A DNA stretch of 64,000 bases from Butyrivibrio sp. (GTDB lineage Bacteria; Bacillota; Clostridia; Lachnospirales; Lachnospiraceae): assembly GCF_017635265.1 (NCBI RefSeq), contig NZ_JAGBLU010000028.1, forward strand, positions 58,668 to 122,667. The letters run 5' to 3'. A program made the translations under genes and the position numbers. Under the pieces are notes generated by a model that did no database searches, was not told the origin of the DNA, and saw only the letters and a list, made by a program, of their open reading frames with translations. Shown here piece by piece: positions 25,305-34,637 of the stretch. Each line of letters begins with the position of its first letter. Within the stretch, counting starts at the first letter, position 1.

Positions 25305-25742
25305 TTACTGTTTCCCTGTTGTTCCAAATCCTCCGCGATCAGAGTTACCAAGGTGATCACATTCATCAAAAATTATCTTTGGCTGATTTTCCATAATGCG
25401 GAATTGGCAGATTCTGTCATTAAATGAAATATGTGTATCTCTCATGGCGATAGCGGCCATAAACCACTGATCATTGTCGCCACAATAGGAATGGTCAACT
25501 ACTCCCATATGATTTGACTGAATGATACCAAAATTCTTATAGGTTGAACTTCTTGGTACAATGTGAGCTTCATAGCCTTCAGGTATTTCCATGGCTACGC
25601 CCAGTGGAATAAGGTGAAATTCACCTTTTTTAAGGTCTACGTCCTCAGCACTTCTAAGATCGATCCAGTCTGATTTTCCATCAATATATGTAAGCTTTTC
25701 GATTTTGTCATTTAAATATTTGATCTTAATAACTTTCTCCAT
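25305..25742 (-). CDS. dut: dUTP diphosphatase
   Basis: 145-aa trimeric dUTPase that hydrolyses dUTP to dUMP and pyrophosphate, limiting uracil in DNA and supplying dTMP synthesis. The five family motifs can be followed: [12 protein letters not shown] (motif 1), [12 protein letters not shown] (motif 2), [15 protein letters not shown] (motif 3, uracil-binding), [13 protein letters not shown] (motif 4) and the C-terminal GGFGTTGKQ (motif 5). The motif-3 variant YCGDNDQW differs from the common YRGE but is seen in some bacterial and phage enzymes. GGAGG precedes the ATG at 25742, chosen over an upstream in-frame ATG. Single minus-strand gene, convergent with copA. Confidence 0.92.
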   Translation of the reverse strand: MEKVIKIKYLNDKIEKLTYIDGKSDWIDLRSAEDVDLKKGEFHLIPLGVAMEIPEGYEAHIVPRSSTYKNFGIIQSNHMGVVDHSYCGDNDQWFMAAIAMRDTHISFNDRICQFRIMENQPKIIFDECDHLGNSDRGGFGTTGKQ

Positions 25743-25874
25743 TTTTCCTCCATTTAAGCTCTTGATCATTTTAAAGTTAGTATACATTTGACAGTTTAAA
25801 GATTCAAGGTAAATGCTTCTTCGAAAGTGATCATTTAAGTGCTGAACTATTTAAAATACATGGATGTCAATTGC

Positions 25875-25902
25875 TTGAAAAAAATATGTTATATGATAGA
25901 AT
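25875..25902 (+). promoter_or_regulatory. Probable gltX promoter
   Basis: TTGAAA (25875-25880), 16 bp, TAGAAT (25897-25902). The rest of the 259-bp space between dut and gltX holds no gene; a short GCTTAA/TTAAGC inverted repeat lies before the gltX start, but no T-box specifier or antiterminator pattern was found. Confidence 0.5.
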
Positions 25903-26001
25903 GTCATTTGTTGTTTTGTTATAAAAAACGTGATATTACTATATAGAGGCGCTTAAAGATAGTCATTTTAAGCACATCTAATAAAGAAGATAGGAGCAGA
26001 T

Positions 26002-27465
26002 ATGGTTAAGATTCGTACAAGATATGCACCGAGCCCAACGGGACGTATGCATGTAGGAAATTTAAGAACAGCTCTTTATGCTTATCTTATTTCTAAGCAT
26101 GAAGGCGGTGACTATATATTAAGAATCGAGGATACAGATCAGGAACGTTTTGTAGAGGGCGCTACAGAGATCATCTACAGAACACTTAAGGAGACTGGTC
26201 TCATTCATGATGAGGGTCCGGATATCGGTGGACCTGTTGGACCATATGTTCAGAGCGAGAGACAGAAGGCCGGCATTTACATGCAGTATGCCAAGGAACT
26301 CATCGATAAGGGCGAGGCATATTATTGTTTCTGTGATGAAGAGAGACTTAAGAGTCTTGTTCAGAAAATTGAAGTTGATGGTGAGACAAAAGAGATCAGT
26401 GTTTATGACAAGCATTGTCTTCACTTATCAAAAGAAGAAGTTGAAAAGAACCTTGCTGAGGGTAAGCCTTTTGTTATCAGACAGAATAACCCAACAGAGG
26501 GAACAACTACATTCCATGATGAGCTTTACGGGGATGTATCCGTTGAGAATAAAGAGCTTGATGATATGATCCTCATTAAGTCTGATGGATATCCAACATA
26601 CAACTTTGCTAATGTTGTAGATGATCATCTTATGGGAATCACACATGTTGTTCGTGGTAATGAGTACATTTCATCATCACCTAAGTACAACAGACTTTAT
26701 GATGCATTTGGCTGGGAAGTACCAAAGTACATTCACTGCCCACTTATTACAGATGAAGAGCATCATAAACTTTCAAAGAGATCAGGACATTCATCTTTTG
26801 AAGATCTTATCGAGCAGGGCTTTTTACCAGAGGCTGTTGTTAACTTTGTAGCACTTCTTGGCTGGTCTCCTGAGGATAATGAAGAGATCATGAGCCTTGA
26901 AGACCTCATCAAAAAGTTTGACTACAAGAGAATAAATAAATCTCCTGCAGTATTTGATTATACAAAGCTTAAATGGATGAACGGCGAGTACTTAAAGAGA
27001 ATGGATGATGACAGATTCTTTGAGCTTGCAAAGCCTTATCTTGAGAAAGCTATCACAAAGGATCTTGATCTTAAGAAAATCGTCAATATGGTTAAGACTA
27101 GAATTGAGATCTGGCCTGATATTGCACCAATGGTTGACTTCTTTAACGAAGTTCCGGAGTATGACACAGCAATTTATTGCCATAAGAAAATGAAGACTGA
27201 TACTGAAAGCAGTCTAAAAGTTCTTAAGGAAGTTCTTCCTGTTCTTGAAGCACATGATGATTATACAAATGATGCACTTTATGCATGCCTTTCAGATTTT
27301 GTTAAATCTCACGAGTACAAGAACGGATATGTTCTCTGGCCAGTAAGAATCGCTCTTTCAGGAAAAGAGATGACTCCTTGCGGAGCTACAGAGCTCATGG
27401 AAGTTATTGGCAAAGAAGAGTCAATTAAGAGAATTAAAGAAGGAATAGCATTACTTGAAAAATAA
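26002..27465 (+). CDS. gltX: Glutamyl-tRNA synthetase
   Basis: 487-aa class I aminoacyl-tRNA synthetase that charges tRNA-Glu. The HIGH-like motif is [15 protein letters not shown] near residue 9, and the KMSKS-like loop is [11 protein letters not shown]. Other family blocks: [33 protein letters not shown] and the C-terminal anticodon-binding helical domain. Length is typical for bacteria. AGGAGC precedes the ATG. It shares its 3' end with the start of the helicase gene, so both are likely one transcript. Confidence 0.97.
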   Translation: MVKIRTRYAPSPTGRMHVGNLRTALYAYLISKHEGGDYILRIEDTDQERFVEGATEIIYRTLKETGLIHDEGPDIGGPVGPYVQSERQKAGIYMQYAKELIDKGEAYYCFCDEERLKSLVQKIEVDGETKEISVYDKHCLHLSKEEVEKNLAEGKPFVIRQNNPTEGTTTFHDELYGDVSVENKELDDMILIKSDGYPTYNFANVVDDHLMGITHVVRGNEYISSSPKYNRLYDAFGWEVPKYIHCPLITDEEHHKLSKRSGHSSFEDLIEQGFLPEAVVNFVALLGWSPEDNEEIMSLEDLIKKFDYKRINKSPAVFDYTKLKWMNGEYLKRMDDDRFFELAKPYLEKAITKDLDLKKIVNMVKTRIEIWPDIAPMVDFFNEVPEYDTAIYCHKKMKTDTESSLKVLKEVLPVLEAHDDYTNDALYACLSDFVKSHEYKNGYVLWPVRIALSGKEMTPCGATELMEVIGKEESIKRIKEGIALLEK

Positions 27466-29377
27466 TAGTTTTCAAGGTAATTCCGCTCAGATGATGGCTA
27501 TCAGTCATTACAAAGGCCCTGCAATGGTACTTGCAGGGCCCGGTAGCGGAAAGACCTTTGTTATAGTTTCGAGGATACGCTATCTCATTGAAGTAAGAGG
27601 CGTTGTACCATCCAGTATTCTGGTAATTACTTTTACCAAAGCGGCTGCTTTAGAGATGCAGCAGCGATTCATGAAAAATACGGATAGTTCTTATCCGGAA
27701 GTGACTTTTGGAACATTTCATTCTATCTTTTATCAGATAATCAAAAATTCTGGTCACTATAATTCCAAACACTTAGAAATTGCAAATGAAAGCTTTAAGC
27801 AAAAGATCATTTATAATATTCTTTTTTCTATTGCAGAAAAAGATCCGCTTCTAAAAGAGGAAATGGATTCAGACACTGACATATGTAAGAATGTGCTATC
27901 TGAAATATCAAGAATTAAGAACAGCTCTTTAAAGAGTGATGACTGCAACAGCTGTTTTGCCTTTTCTAAGCATTTTAAAGAGATATTTGAGAAGTATAAA
28001 AGGGCATTAAAGGAATTTGAAAAAATAGACTTTGATGACATGATACTTTTGTGTTATGAGCTTCTATGCAATGATGAGACGCTGCTTGATCTGTGCAGAA
28101 AGAGGTTTCGGTTTATCCTTATAGATGAGTATCAGGATATAAATGAAATGCAATATAAGGTCATTGAACTTATGCTGGGGGATGAGAAGAATCTTTTTAT
28201 TGTCGGAGATGATGATCAGTCCATTTATGGCTTTCGAGGCTCTAAACCACAGTTTATGCTGGAGTTTGCCGATGAGTACAAAGAATATAATTCAAAGACC
28301 TATAATCTTAATATAAACTACAGATGCGGACGAGAAATATTAAATAGTGCTCTTTTAGTGATTGGCGATAATAAAAACAGACTGTTAAAGGATCTTAAGG
28401 CAGATATATCTAACGGAAGCGGCGTTTTTGTGCCGCTTATGTTTACCACAAAGGAAATACAGTACAACTCCATAAAGAAATTTCTTTTAAAGCAAATAGA
28501 TAATATTGGTAATATCGCTGTTATATGCAGGACTAATTCTGAATGTATGGGCGTAGCGTCTGTGCTTAAAGAATCCGGAATCCCTACAAACCTTGATGGA
28601 TATTCTGAATGTTTTCTTGATTCCGAAGCGGTAAAGATAATGATAAATTATCTTAAATTTGCCTGCATAGAAAGAAAACGTGAGTATTTTTATAAAATAA
28701 TGAATAAACCGCTTCGTTATATATCAAGAGAAGCTGTTTTATGTGAGAAGGTAAATGAGCTATCGGTTAAGAGATTTTATGATAGCAATCCTAAAATGAA
28801 AGATAGGGTAAGTAAACTCTTTTCACAGATTAATATGATATCTCATATGAGGCCTGCACTTTCTGTAAGGTATTTAAGAAAAGAAGTCGGAATAGAAAAA
28901 GAGTTTCCAAAAGAAAAAGATAAAATTGATGAGTTTGAAAACCTTGCCGGAAAATACTCTGATACAAAACTGTTTTTGAAGGAAATAGAAGATACATTTA
29001 AAGAAAAAAACGGTGATAAAATTCGTGCCAAAAGAAATAATGGTAACTTTGTAAGACTTCTTACAATGCATGGATCTAAGGGACTGGAATTTGATATGGT
29101 TTGGATTCCGGATATAAATGAAGGAATAATCCCGTCAAGGGGAACATTTACAGAAGACCAGATAGAAGAAGAGCGCCGAATGCTCTATGTGGCAATGACA
29201 AGGGCAAAAAAGGCGCTCATGGTAAGTTATGTAACAGGAACAAAAGAAAACGCTGTGCTCCCATCAAGGTTTTTAAGACCAATTAAAAATAAGTGGCTGG
29301 AAAAATATAAAGATCAGCCATCAAGTCCTTCTTCCGGAAGGTCAACGAGTTCATCAAACTCTACATCGTCAAGATAA
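27455..29377 (+). CDS. UvrD/PcrA-like superfamily 1 DNA helicase
   Basis: 640-aa ATP-dependent 3'-5' helicase, shorter than PcrA/UvrD (about 720-750). Motifs: Q-motif region [20 protein letters not shown], Walker A AGPGSGKT, Ia [78 protein letters not shown]. All are intact, so an active motor is expected. The TTG start at 27455 overlaps gltX by 11 bp and is preferred over a later ATG because only it keeps the whole Q-motif region. The C-terminus ends in a Ser/Thr-rich tail ([18 protein letters not shown]) that overlaps, tail to tail, the DUF1292 gene on the other strand by 64 bp. Confidence 0.9.
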   Translation: MKNNSFQGNSAQMMAISHYKGPAMVLAGPGSGKTFVIVSRIRYLIEVRGVVPSSILVITFTKAAALEMQQRFMKNTDSSYPEVTFGTFHSIFYQIIKNSGHYNSKHLEIANESFKQKIIYNILFSIAEKDPLLKEEMDSDTDICKNVLSEISRIKNSSLKSDDCNSCFAFSKHFKEIFEKYKRALKEFEKIDFDDMILLCYELLCNDETLLDLCRKRFRFILIDEYQDINEMQYKVIELMLGDEKNLFIVGDDDQSIYGFRGSKPQFMLEFADEYKEYNSKTYNLNINYRCGREILNSALLVIGDNKNRLLKDLKADISNGSGVFVPLMFTTKEIQYNSIKKFLLKQIDNIGNIAVICRTNSECMGVASVLKESGIPTNLDGYSECFLDSEAVKIMINYLKFACIERKREYFYKIMNKPLRYISREAVLCEKVNELSVKRFYDSNPKMKDRVSKLFSQINMISHMRPALSVRYLRKEVGIEKEFPKEKDKIDEFENLAGKYSDTKLFLKEIEDTFKEKNGDKIRAKRNNGNFVRLLTMHGSKGLEFDMVWIPDINEGIIPSRGTFTEDQIEEERRMLYVAMTRAKKALMVSYVTGTKENAVLPSRFLRPIKNKWLEKYKDQPSSPSSGRSTSSSNSTSSR

Positions 29378-29670
29378 AGATTAAAGGCCTCGGCAACAGC
29401 TTCATATTCGGCATCATCACTAATATATCCCAGTTCCGGATCTTCATCCTCACCTTTATAGATGAATTCATAAAACCAAACATTACCGTCATTGTTTTGT
29501 CCGTTTTTATCGAGAGGAAGAAGAACAATATAGTCCTTTGAATTTACAGTAAGGACAATGATAATTGCACAAGTAACAACTTTGCCTCCATCAAGTTCCA
29601 CATCTACTGTCATCTGCTCGTCGTTTTCGATTTTGGTATTCATGTCTGTGGCAATTTTAGAAAATTCCAT
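29314..29670 (-). CDS. DUF1292 family protein
   Basis: 118-aa acidic small protein. The region GGKVVTCAIIIVLTVNSKDYIVLLPLDKNG, followed by WFYEFIYKGEDEDPELGYISDDAEYEAVAEAF, fits DUF1292 (YrzB-like), a widespread Firmicutes family of unknown function. GGAGG lies upstream of the ATG at 29670; upstream in-frame sequence is not conserved-looking and contains the promoter. Its last 64 bp overlap the helicase 3' end. A TATAAT extended -10 lies just upstream on the minus strand, so it is transcribed alone. Confidence 0.85.
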   Translation of the reverse strand: MEFSKIATDMNTKIENDEQMTVDVELDGGKVVTCAIIIVLTVNSKDYIVLLPLDKNGQNNDGNVWFYEFIYKGEDEDPELGYISDDAEYEAVAEAFNLYLDDVEFDELVDLPEEGLDG

Positions 29671-29712
29671 TAATAATCCTCCTGAAAAAACTTTTCGTTT
29701 TAATATATCAAG

Positions 29713-29718
29713 ATTATA
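29713..29718 (-). promoter_or_regulatory. Extended -10 of the DUF1292 gene
   Basis: Minus strand TGCTATAAT, an extended -10 (TGnTATAAT), about 40 bp before the ATG; the -35 is weak. Confidence 0.5.
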
Positions 29719-29797
29719 GCACGACCGGGTGCAGTATGAGAAGTTTTGTGATAAAATATTATGGCTTATGTATTTGTACATGTAGAATGGAGAAAAA

Positions 29798-31735
29798 ATG
29801 GCCAGAAAGCTTGAAATTCTTAAGGAAAAACCTTACCCACTTGGTTGCTACATTGATTATGACAAGTCGCTTGTGGTACGAACAGTTTTTGATAATGCAA
29901 AAAGCTGCGGACTTGCCCTTTATAAAGGCATTTCCGGAGATAAGGATTCTGCCCTTAAGATAAAACTGCCGGAAACTGTAAAACGAGGTTCTATTTACGC
30001 GGCAAGGATCAAAGGAATTGAGGATATAGATGAATATGCTTCATACAATTATTTTGCGGATTCCGAGTTCTTTTGCGATTCCTATGCCAAGCACCTTGTA
30101 GGCCTTGAAACCTTTGGTAAGGACGTGCCTGATACCGATATAAGGGCCAAGCTTGATAACAGATCGACACTGAAGGCATCCGAATATTCTTTTAACTGGG
30201 AGGATGATGCTTTTCCGGATATTCCTTATGAAGATAGTTTTGTATATCTTCTTCATGTGAGAGGCTTTACTAAATCTCCGGGCAGCATGGTACCTGCTGC
30301 CCATAGAGGAACATTTTTAGGCATTATTGATAAGATTCCTTATCTGAAATCTATAGGTGTAACTACAGTAGAACTGATGCCTGCCGTTGAAATGAATGAA
30401 ATAGAATCAGTTAAGGTCAGAGGCGGCAAGTCCGTGGGAGATCTTTTATATTCAAAGGACGGAAGTATATCAAACAGAAATTCCATAAAACCCAAGCTTA
30501 ATTTCTGGGGATATAAAAAGGGGTATTATTTTGCGCCGAGAACAGCCTACTGTGCCAATCCCGATGATGCTGAAAATGAGTTTAAGTTCTTCGTAAAGAC
30601 AATGCATAAATACGGATTGGAAGTTATAATGCAGTTCTTTTTCGAGGAAAATGAGAACGAAAGTCTTATTTTGGATGCACTAAGGTATTGGAGATGCTCG
30701 TACCATGTTGACGGATTCCACTGTAAAGGTGCTAAAATACCGATAAATCTGATAAAAAGAGAGCCCCTTTTTGCTGATGCCAAGCTGTGGTATGACTGGT
30801 TTGATGAAGAGGCCGGTGTTTCAAAAAAATATCTGGCAACCTACAATAACGCCTTTTTGTATTCCAGCAGAAGGTTTTTAAAAAGTGACGATAATTCTGC
30901 GGGTGATTTTCTTCATGGTATGATAACAGGTTCACTAAGTCACGGTGTCATAAACTACGTGTGTGACTATGAAGGTTTCAGACTGTCTGACCTTGTTAGC
31001 TATGAACACAAGCACAATGAGGAAAACGGCGAAAACAATAAGGACGGCACAGACAATAACCTCAGTTGGAACTGTGGAATAGAAGGGCGTACAAGAAAAC
31101 ACAGTATTTTAGAACTTAGGAAAAAGCAGATAAAAAATATTTTGACAATGCTTTTTTTGGCACAGGGTACACCTATGATATTTAGCGGAGATGAATTCTG
31201 TTCTTCACAGGGCGGCAATAATAATCCTTATTGTCAGGACAATGAAACGGGATGGGTAGATTGGAAGGCGCTTGAAAAAAATGCTGAAATATTTGATTAC
31301 TTTAAATTCCTTGTCAACCTGCGATTTGAACACAGAATACTTCATCAAAGCGAGCCTTTTAAACTGATGGATTACATTACCTGCGGTTATCCTGATCTTT
31401 CCTGTCACGGAAGAGAGGCCTGGAGACCGGATTTTACCGGTCACAGTCATATTCTTGGAATGCTTTATTGCGGTAAATATGATAAAGAAGATAAAAACAG
31501 TCCTTTTATCTATGTCTGTTATAATATGCACTGGACACAGGAGGAAATAGCTCTTCCCAAATTGCCGGATGGCCTTAGATGGAAAATGATTTCTGACACA
31601 GAAAGTGCATCAAGAATAGAGGAACATGCCGGCAAAAAGGAAGCAGTAGAAAAAATGAGTGAGAGATCGGTTCGAATCTATGTCAGCGAATCTGATCCTG
31701 ATAATAAAAGTAAAAGGAAGTCAAAAAGAAAATGA
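29798..31735 (+). CDS. GlgX/isoamylase-like GH13 protein lacking catalytic residues
   Basis: 645-aa protein clearly of the glycogen-debranching GH13 group: N-terminal CBM48-like part (YPLGCYIDYDKSLVVRTVFD), then LLHVRGFTKSPGSM, FLGIIDKIPYLKSIGVTTVE, KGYYFAPRTAYCANPDD, LVSYEHKHNEENGENNKDGT and IFSGDEFCSSQGGNNNPYCQ. But each catalytic block is changed. Region I DVVFNHT reads QFFFEEN; the nucleophile block GFRFDLA is GFHCKGA (Asp to Lys310); the acid/base Glu block (AEAWD) has Asp333; region IV CHDGF is DYEGF (His to Tyr391, Asp to Glu392). The frame is intact, so it is selected for something other than hydrolysis, such as glucan binding or regulation. It heads the operon pepT-miaB-mutS (4-bp overlap with pepT). 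Confidence 0.85.
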   Translation: MARKLEILKEKPYPLGCYIDYDKSLVVRTVFDNAKSCGLALYKGISGDKDSALKIKLPETVKRGSIYAARIKGIEDIDEYASYNYFADSEFFCDSYAKHLVGLETFGKDVPDTDIRAKLDNRSTLKASEYSFNWEDDAFPDIPYEDSFVYLLHVRGFTKSPGSMVPAAHRGTFLGIIDKIPYLKSIGVTTVELMPAVEMNEIESVKVRGGKSVGDLLYSKDGSISNRNSIKPKLNFWGYKKGYYFAPRTAYCANPDDAENEFKFFVKTMHKYGLEVIMQFFFEENENESLILDALRYWRCSYHVDGFHCKGAKIPINLIKREPLFADAKLWYDWFDEEAGVSKKYLATYNNAFLYSSRRFLKSDDNSAGDFLHGMITGSLSHGVINYVCDYEGFRLSDLVSYEHKHNEENGENNKDGTDNNLSWNCGIEGRTRKHSILELRKKQIKNILTMLFLAQGTPMIFSGDEFCSSQGGNNNPYCQDNETGWVDWKALEKNAEIFDYFKFLVNLRFEHRILHQSEPFKLMDYITCGYPDLSCHGREAWRPDFTGHSHILGMLYCGKYDKEDKNSPFIYVCYNMHWTQEEIALPKLPDGLRWKMISDTESASRIEEHAGKKEAVEKMSERSVRIYVSESDPDNKSKRKSKRK

Positions 31736-32979
31736 ATAAACCTGATGTTATTTCTAAATTTTTAAATTATGTCAAATTTGACACTCAGTCTGATGATACA
31801 ACAGGAACTTCACCTTCTACCATGAAGCAGCATGAGCTTGCAAAGTTTTTGGTAAAAGAGCTGGGTGAGATCGGCGCTTCTGATATTTATTATGATGAAG
31901 AACACTGCTATGTATATGCATCAATTCCTTCAAATATAAATGATGGAATTGAAAGACCTGCAATCGGATTTATTTCCCACATGGACACATCCGATGAAGT
32001 CAGCGGCAAGGATGTAAATCCGAGACAGGTTGAAAATTATGACGGCGGAGATATAGTTCTTAATAAAGAACTTGGCGTTGTGCTTTCTCCTTCAGATTTT
32101 CCAGAGCTTAAAAATCATGTTGGCGAGACACTTATTGTTACAGATGGAACAACTCTTCTCGGAGCTGATGATAAAGCAGGAATAGCTGAGATTATGACAA
32201 TGGCTGAGACTCTTTTAACCAATCCTGACATTCCTCACGGAGATATTAAGATAGCCTTTACTCCCGATGAAGAAATAGGTGAGGGTACAGCTTATTTTGA
32301 TATTGAAAGGTTCGGTGCGAAGTTTGCTTATACAGTAGATGGAGGTAAGCTTGGGGATCTTGAGTATGAGAATTTCAATGCAGCTGAAGGGAAGATTTTT
32401 GTAAATGGCAGAAGTGTTCATCCCGGTGATGCAAAAGACAAAATGGTTAATGCTTCACTTATCTGCTATGAGTTCCATTCTCTTTTACCTGTTCAGATGA
32501 ATCCAATGTATACGCAGGGCAGAGAGGGATTTTTCCACCTGACTGAAGTCAGCGGCTCTACTGAAAAAGCCAGTGCAAGTTATATTATCCGTGACCATGA
32601 TGAACAGCTGTTTGAAAAGAAAAAGCAGTTGTTTGTCTCTGCGGCTGAGTACCTTAATAAAAAGTACGGTGTAGGAACAGTTGAAGTAAAAGTGAGAGAT
32701 CAGTATAAGAACATGATTGAAAAAATCAGACCTCATATGCACCTTATTGAAAATGCAAAAAAGGCCATGACGGATATCGGTGTAACACCTCTTGAATTCC
32801 CGATAAGAGGTGGCACAGACGGAGCGAGCCTCTCTTACAAAGGGCTTCCATGTCCAAACCTTTGTACAGGTGGTTACAACTATCACGGCAAATATGAATA
32901 TGCTTCAGTTCAGGAAATGAGAAAAACTGTAGATATTCTCCTTGGAATTGTTAACGAGTACGGAAAGAGTTATAAGTAA
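31732..32979 (+). CDS. pepT: Peptidase T (tripeptide aminopeptidase)
   Basis: 415-aa zinc M20B metallopeptidase removing N-terminal residues from tripeptides in the cytosol. Family blocks: FISHMDTSDEVSG (first zinc His/Asp), LLGADDKAGIAEIM (bridging Asp), FTPDEEIGEG (catalytic Glu and metal Glu), YTVDGG, and GGTDGASLSYKGLPCPNLCTGG with NYHGKYEY (metal His). All are present and the length is standard. The ATG overlaps the GH13-like gene by 4 bp, and the stop overlaps miaB by one base, so it is translated in a tight chain. Confidence 0.95.
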   Translation: MNKPDVISKFLNYVKFDTQSDDTTGTSPSTMKQHELAKFLVKELGEIGASDIYYDEEHCYVYASIPSNINDGIERPAIGFISHMDTSDEVSGKDVNPRQVENYDGGDIVLNKELGVVLSPSDFPELKNHVGETLIVTDGTTLLGADDKAGIAEIMTMAETLLTNPDIPHGDIKIAFTPDEEIGEGTAYFDIERFGAKFAYTVDGGKLGDLEYENFNAAEGKIFVNGRSVHPGDAKDKMVNASLICYEFHSLLPVQMNPMYTQGREGFFHLTEVSGSTEKASASYIIRDHDEQLFEKKKQLFVSAAEYLNKKYGVGTVEVKVRDQYKNMIEKIRPHMHLIENAKKAMTDIGVTPLEFPIRGGTDGASLSYKGLPCPNLCTGGYNYHGKYEYASVQEMRKTVDILLGIVNEYGKSYK

Positions 32980-34439
32980 TGGAATTAAATAAAGAAATAA
33001 ATATATTAAATGCAAGTAAAGAAGAAGTAAGCGACGCTGAAAGCTTAAAACAGCTAGGCTTTATTGAAGAAGCGAAAAAGTATGTTGCAGACCTTAAAGA
33101 GGAACTTGGAAGAACTCCTAAGGCATGTGTTGTAACCTTTGGCTGTCAGATGAATGCAAGAGATTCCGAGAAGCTTTTGGCAATATTAAAACTTGTAGGA
33201 TATGAAGAAACTGATTCAGAAGAAGCTGACTTTGTTTTATATAATACCTGCACAGTCAGAGATAATGCTGATCAGAGAGTATATGGAAGGCTCGGATCCT
33301 GCGGAAGTCACAAAAAGAAAAATCCACATATGAAGATTGCTATATGTGGATGTCTTATGCAGGAAGCGAGCGCTGTTGAGAAGATTAAAAAGAGCTACAG
33401 ATTTGTTGATCTTATTTTCGGAACACATAATATATACAAGTTTGCAGAACTTTTATGTACCAGCCTTGTTTCTGACAGAATGATAATTGATATCTGGAAA
33501 GAGACAGACAAGATCGTTGAGGATTTACCTGTATTTAGGAAGTATCCATTTAAGTCAGGTGTGAACATTATGTTCGGCTGCAATAATTTCTGCACATACT
33601 GTATTGTTCCTTATGTAAGGGGAAGAGAGCGCTCCAGAAATCCCAAAGATATCATAAGAGAATGTGAAAAGCTTGCAGCAGATGGCGTTAAAGAAGTAAT
33701 GCTCCTTGGTCAGAACGTCAATTCTTACGGTCTTGACTTTAAGGAAGGTGATTCAAACAGAATTTCTTTCCCTGAACTTTTGGAGGAAGTTTCCAAGGTT
33801 AAGGGAATTGAAAGAGTTAGATTTATGACTCCTCATCCAAAGGATTTTTCGGATGAACTTCTTGAGACAATAGCAAGAAATCCTAAGATTGCCAGACACA
33901 TTCATTTGCCTTTGCAGTCCGGAAATACTGAAATTCTTCGCAGGATGAACAGAAAATACACCAAGGAAAGCTATCTTGAACTGGTAGATAAGATTCATAA
34001 AATGCTTCCTGATGTTTCAATTACCACAGATATTATCGTTGGTTTCCCCGGTGAAACGGAAAGTGATGTTGACGATACGATTGACGTAGTAAAAAAGGCT
34101 GCTTTTGATAATGCATTTACTTTCATTTATTCAAAGCGTACAGGGACACCTGCTGCCTCCTTTGAAAATCAGGTTCCGGAGGAAGAGGTAAAGAAAAACT
34201 TCGACAAACTCCTTAAGGTGGTTCAGGAAACTGCAAGAAAGCAGTCCGAGAAGATGACAGGCAAAATAGATAAGGTTTTAGTTGAAAGTGTTAACGAGCA
34301 GGACAACTCTCTTATGACAGGTAGACTTTCGAACAATACGTTGGTTCATTTCCCAGGAGATGAATCACTTATCGGATCATTTGTTGATGTGAGTCTCGAT
34401 GAATGCAAGGGCTTCTACTTCATGGGACATACTGTTTAA
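32979..34439 (+). CDS. miaB: tRNA-i6A37 methylthiotransferase
   Basis: 486-aa radical SAM methylthiotransferase that adds a 2-methylthio group to i6A37 of tRNAs reading codons starting with U. N-terminal UPF0004 domain with Cys in VVTFGCQMNARDSEK, NTCTVRDNAD and CGCLMQE; radical SAM cysteines in GCNNFCTYCIVPYVRGRERS; C-terminal TRAM domain (KVLVESVNEQDNSLMTGRLS). Residue spacing fits MiaB rather than MtaB/RimO (GxxxxCxYCIVPYVRGRE). Its partner miaA, which makes the i6A substrate, is encoded downstream. A large palindromic repeat separates it from mutS. Confidence 0.95.
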   Translation: MELNKEINILNASKEEVSDAESLKQLGFIEEAKKYVADLKEELGRTPKACVVTFGCQMNARDSEKLLAILKLVGYEETDSEEADFVLYNTCTVRDNADQRVYGRLGSCGSHKKKNPHMKIAICGCLMQEASAVEKIKKSYRFVDLIFGTHNIYKFAELLCTSLVSDRMIIDIWKETDKIVEDLPVFRKYPFKSGVNIMFGCNNFCTYCIVPYVRGRERSRNPKDIIRECEKLAADGVKEVMLLGQNVNSYGLDFKEGDSNRISFPELLEEVSKVKGIERVRFMTPHPKDFSDELLETIARNPKIARHIHLPLQSGNTEILRRMNRKYTKESYLELVDKIHKMLPDVSITTDIIVGFPGETESDVDDTIDVVKKAAFDNAFTFIYSKRTGTPAASFENQVPEEEVKKNFDKLLKVVQETARKQSEKMTGKIDKVLVESVNEQDNSLMTGRLSNNTLVHFPGDESLIGSFVDVSLDECKGFYFMGHTV

Positions 34440-34453
34440 ACGATTACTATGGC

Positions 34454-34599
34454 TGCAGTTTTGTGCTAAGTGCGTAGGCGATTTTGCGAGCCTTTGTGCT
34501 CGTCGGTACTTGCGAATGTTTTTTATGAGCTAGTACCGCTACGAAGCACAACGGAGCGAAAGCGTCCGCAAAATGACTACGCACGAACAAAAAACTGCA
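34454..34599. repeat. Palindromic repeat element, copy A
   Basis: A nested imperfect palindrome between miaB and mutS. Stems: TGCAGTTTT/AAAACTGCA (34454-34462/34591-34599), GTGCGTAG/CTACGCAC (34470-34477/34577-34584), TTTTGCG/CGCAAAA (34482-34488/34567-34573), TTGTGCT/AGCACAA (34494-34500/34545-34551), CGGTAC/GTACCG (34504-34509/34533-34538). On the minus strand it carries GACGCTTTCGCT, CGTAGCGGTACTAG and AAGTACCGACG, the same ordered blocks as copy B at 53015-53183, while the neighbouring stem sequences differ but are still self-complementary. Probably a mobile miniature or a structured RNA element. Confidence 0.8.
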
Positions 34600-34637
34600 T
34601 CATTGCACAACGAATAAAAAGAAATGGGGATATAAAC

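Noticed and set aside
25743-26001. Possible T-box leader before gltX
   Set aside because: No T-box consensus or terminator/antiterminator pair was found; only a promoter and a 6-bp inverted repeat.
34470-34637. Upstream extension of mutS through the palindrome
   Set aside because: The extra 56 codons translate the repeat and are unlike MutS N-termini; GTG 34638 has the ribosome site.
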